NCBI GenBank assembly: GCA_035530375.1
Contig: DATKUY010000046.1
Span: forward strand, 1-64,000
Length of the DNA: 64,000 nt
From: Sulfuricella sp035530375
GTDB taxonomy: Bacteria; Pseudomonadota; Gammaproteobacteria; Burkholderiales; Sulfuricellaceae
Direction: 5' to 3'
Shown here: piece after piece, positions 63,313 through 64,000 of the stretch
Layout: each line of letters begins with the position of its first letter
Numbering within the stretch: the stretch's first letter is position 1
The notes under the pieces: generated by a model
The model's database searches: none
What the model saw: the letters and a program-made list of their open reading frames with translations, nothing else
What the model was told of the DNA's origin: nothing
Program-made: the position numbers and the translations under genes

Positions 63313-64000
63313 AAAAACCCTGGGCGATCAAGTGGAAGGATTCGGCCGGGTTGCCCAGGGCAACCTCGGCCACCAGGTGCCGATCCTCGCAGACAACGAG
63401 ATCGGCCGGCTGACGCAGGCCTTCAACGGGCTTTCCGAACGCCTCCGTGCCCTGTTCCGCCTCCCCGACCGCATCAACCGCGGCAAGCAACTGGATGAAA
63501 CGCTCGATTTCATACTCGAGGAATTTCCCGCATTCGTGCCGGTCGATTGGGTGGGCGTGCTTTTTCCTGCCGAAGGCGCGCGCGGTCTGCGTCTTGAGCG
63601 CATGGCCGGCGTCCCCACTCCGGGCTTGCGCGAAAGCCTGGTCTTCCCTGCCGAGAACAATGCATTGGCACAGGTCGCCAATGAACAGCGCCCCTGTGCC
63701 ATCGAAGCCCTGGCCCGTTACGCCGAAGGCAATCCGGATGCGCGACTCGCCAGCGCACTGGCGGCAGCGGGGCTCGGCTCAGCCATTTACTTGCCGCTCA
63801 CCGGTGAGCGTAGCGGCGACGTGATGGTGTTCGCGGCCCGAGAAGCCCATGCCTACACGGCTGGGCACATGGAATTCCTCGGCAACATCGCGGTGCAGGT
63901 CGGCCACATACTGGAACGAACCGTGGTGGTCGAAGGCCTGGTCGTGGCGGCGCTTCAGGGGCTGGCGAAGCTGGCGGAAAGCCGCGACCCGGAAACCGGC
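63293..64000 (+). CDS. HAMP-GAF-(HD-GYP) protein, runs off the window
   Basis: This is an open frame of 236 codons with no stop to the end of the window. It begins at an ATG inside the dipZ 3' end and reads a HAMP-like segment (VAQGNLGHQVPIL, NEIGRLTQAFNGL), then a GAF-like domain (about 60-210) and LAKLAESRDPETG, a typical lead-in to an HD-GYP c-di-GMP phosphodiesterase. No membrane helix or sensor precedes the HAMP, so the N-terminus may have been lost. A GTG at 63335 is an alternative start. Confidence 0.7.
   Translation, partial: MHSRSVKKTLGDQVEGFGRVAQGNLGHQVPILADNEIGRLTQAFNGLSERLRALFRLPDRINRGKQLDETLDFILEEFPAFVPVDWVGVLFPAEGARGLRLERMAGVPTPGLRESLVFPAENNALAQVANEQRPCAIEALARYAEGNPDARLASALAAAGLGSAIYLPLTGERSGDVMVFAAREAHAYTAGHMEFLGNIAVQVGHILERTVVVEGLVVAALQGLAKLAESRDPETG

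Overview
The window looks like chromosomal DNA of a betaproteobacterium, most likely a Nitrosomonadales/Gallionella-Sulfuricella type organism. This is inferred from gene order and content: the block ispB-rplU-rpmA-obgE-proB, a CNP1-like protein, rppH and proS, the run ribF-ileS-lspA-fkpB-ispH, a betaproteobacterial pilin operon, and PilS/PilR. Most of the window is GC-rich housekeeping DNA. The stretches at about 45.9-48.5 kb, 50.7-52.5 kb and 52.5-60.8 kb are AT-richer and look like accessory DNA.

Layout. 1-3.5 kb: an ABC-type permease (5' end outside the window) and its HlyD-like adaptor. 3.7-7.4 kb: a c-di-GMP pair, a degenerate EAL-HDOD protein followed by an intact PAS-GGDEF-EAL protein. 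7.5-13.6 kb: purU, an FNR-like regulator missing one cluster cysteine, an AmpD amidase, a CaCA-type antiporter and glycogen phosphorylase. 13.8-18.2 kb: PilR/PilS, a small PP0621-like protein, tRNA-Pro(CGG) and ispB. 18.3-28.8 kb: rplU-rpmA, obgE, proB, CNP1-like, CBS, rppH, a SpeE-like protein, an AI-2E family transporter, a DUF883-YqjE-YqjK operon, proS and a lytic transglycosylase. 28.9-30.6 kb: tRNA-Thr(CGT), a Fur-family regulator and thiO. 30.7-37.4 kb: a type IV pilin operon pilE-fimT-pilV-pilW-pilX-pilY1. 37.4-45.7 kb: ispH, FKBP, lspA, ileS, ribF, murJ and sodB. 46-48.1 kb: a low-GC operon of a glycosyltransferase-like protein and a cNMP-binding class III cyclase. 48.7-52.4 kb: an ECF sigma factor with its NrsF-type anti-sigma factor, an MXKDX protein, small unknown proteins and two frameshifted genes. 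52.5-60.8 kb: a CzcCBA-type heavy-metal efflux operon with a divergent two-component system. 61.1-64 kb: a Tat-exported MsrB, a DipZ-type thiol-disulfide transporter, and the start of a HAMP-GAF-(HD-GYP) protein that runs off the end.

The most interesting system is a predicted ECF stress regulon. The motif GTAACC-N16-CGAA, the type described for SigF/NrsF-controlled promoters, occurs upstream of the MXKDX gene (49865-49890) and, with identical spacing, upstream of msrB-dipZ (61070-61095). The nearby sigma factor/NrsF pair therefore probably controls both a Met/Lys-rich envelope protein and periplasmic methionine sulfoxide repair.

The window also holds several palindromic repeat families. One copy lies inside ileS as an in-frame insertion and another forms the N-terminal codons of the lytic transglycosylase.
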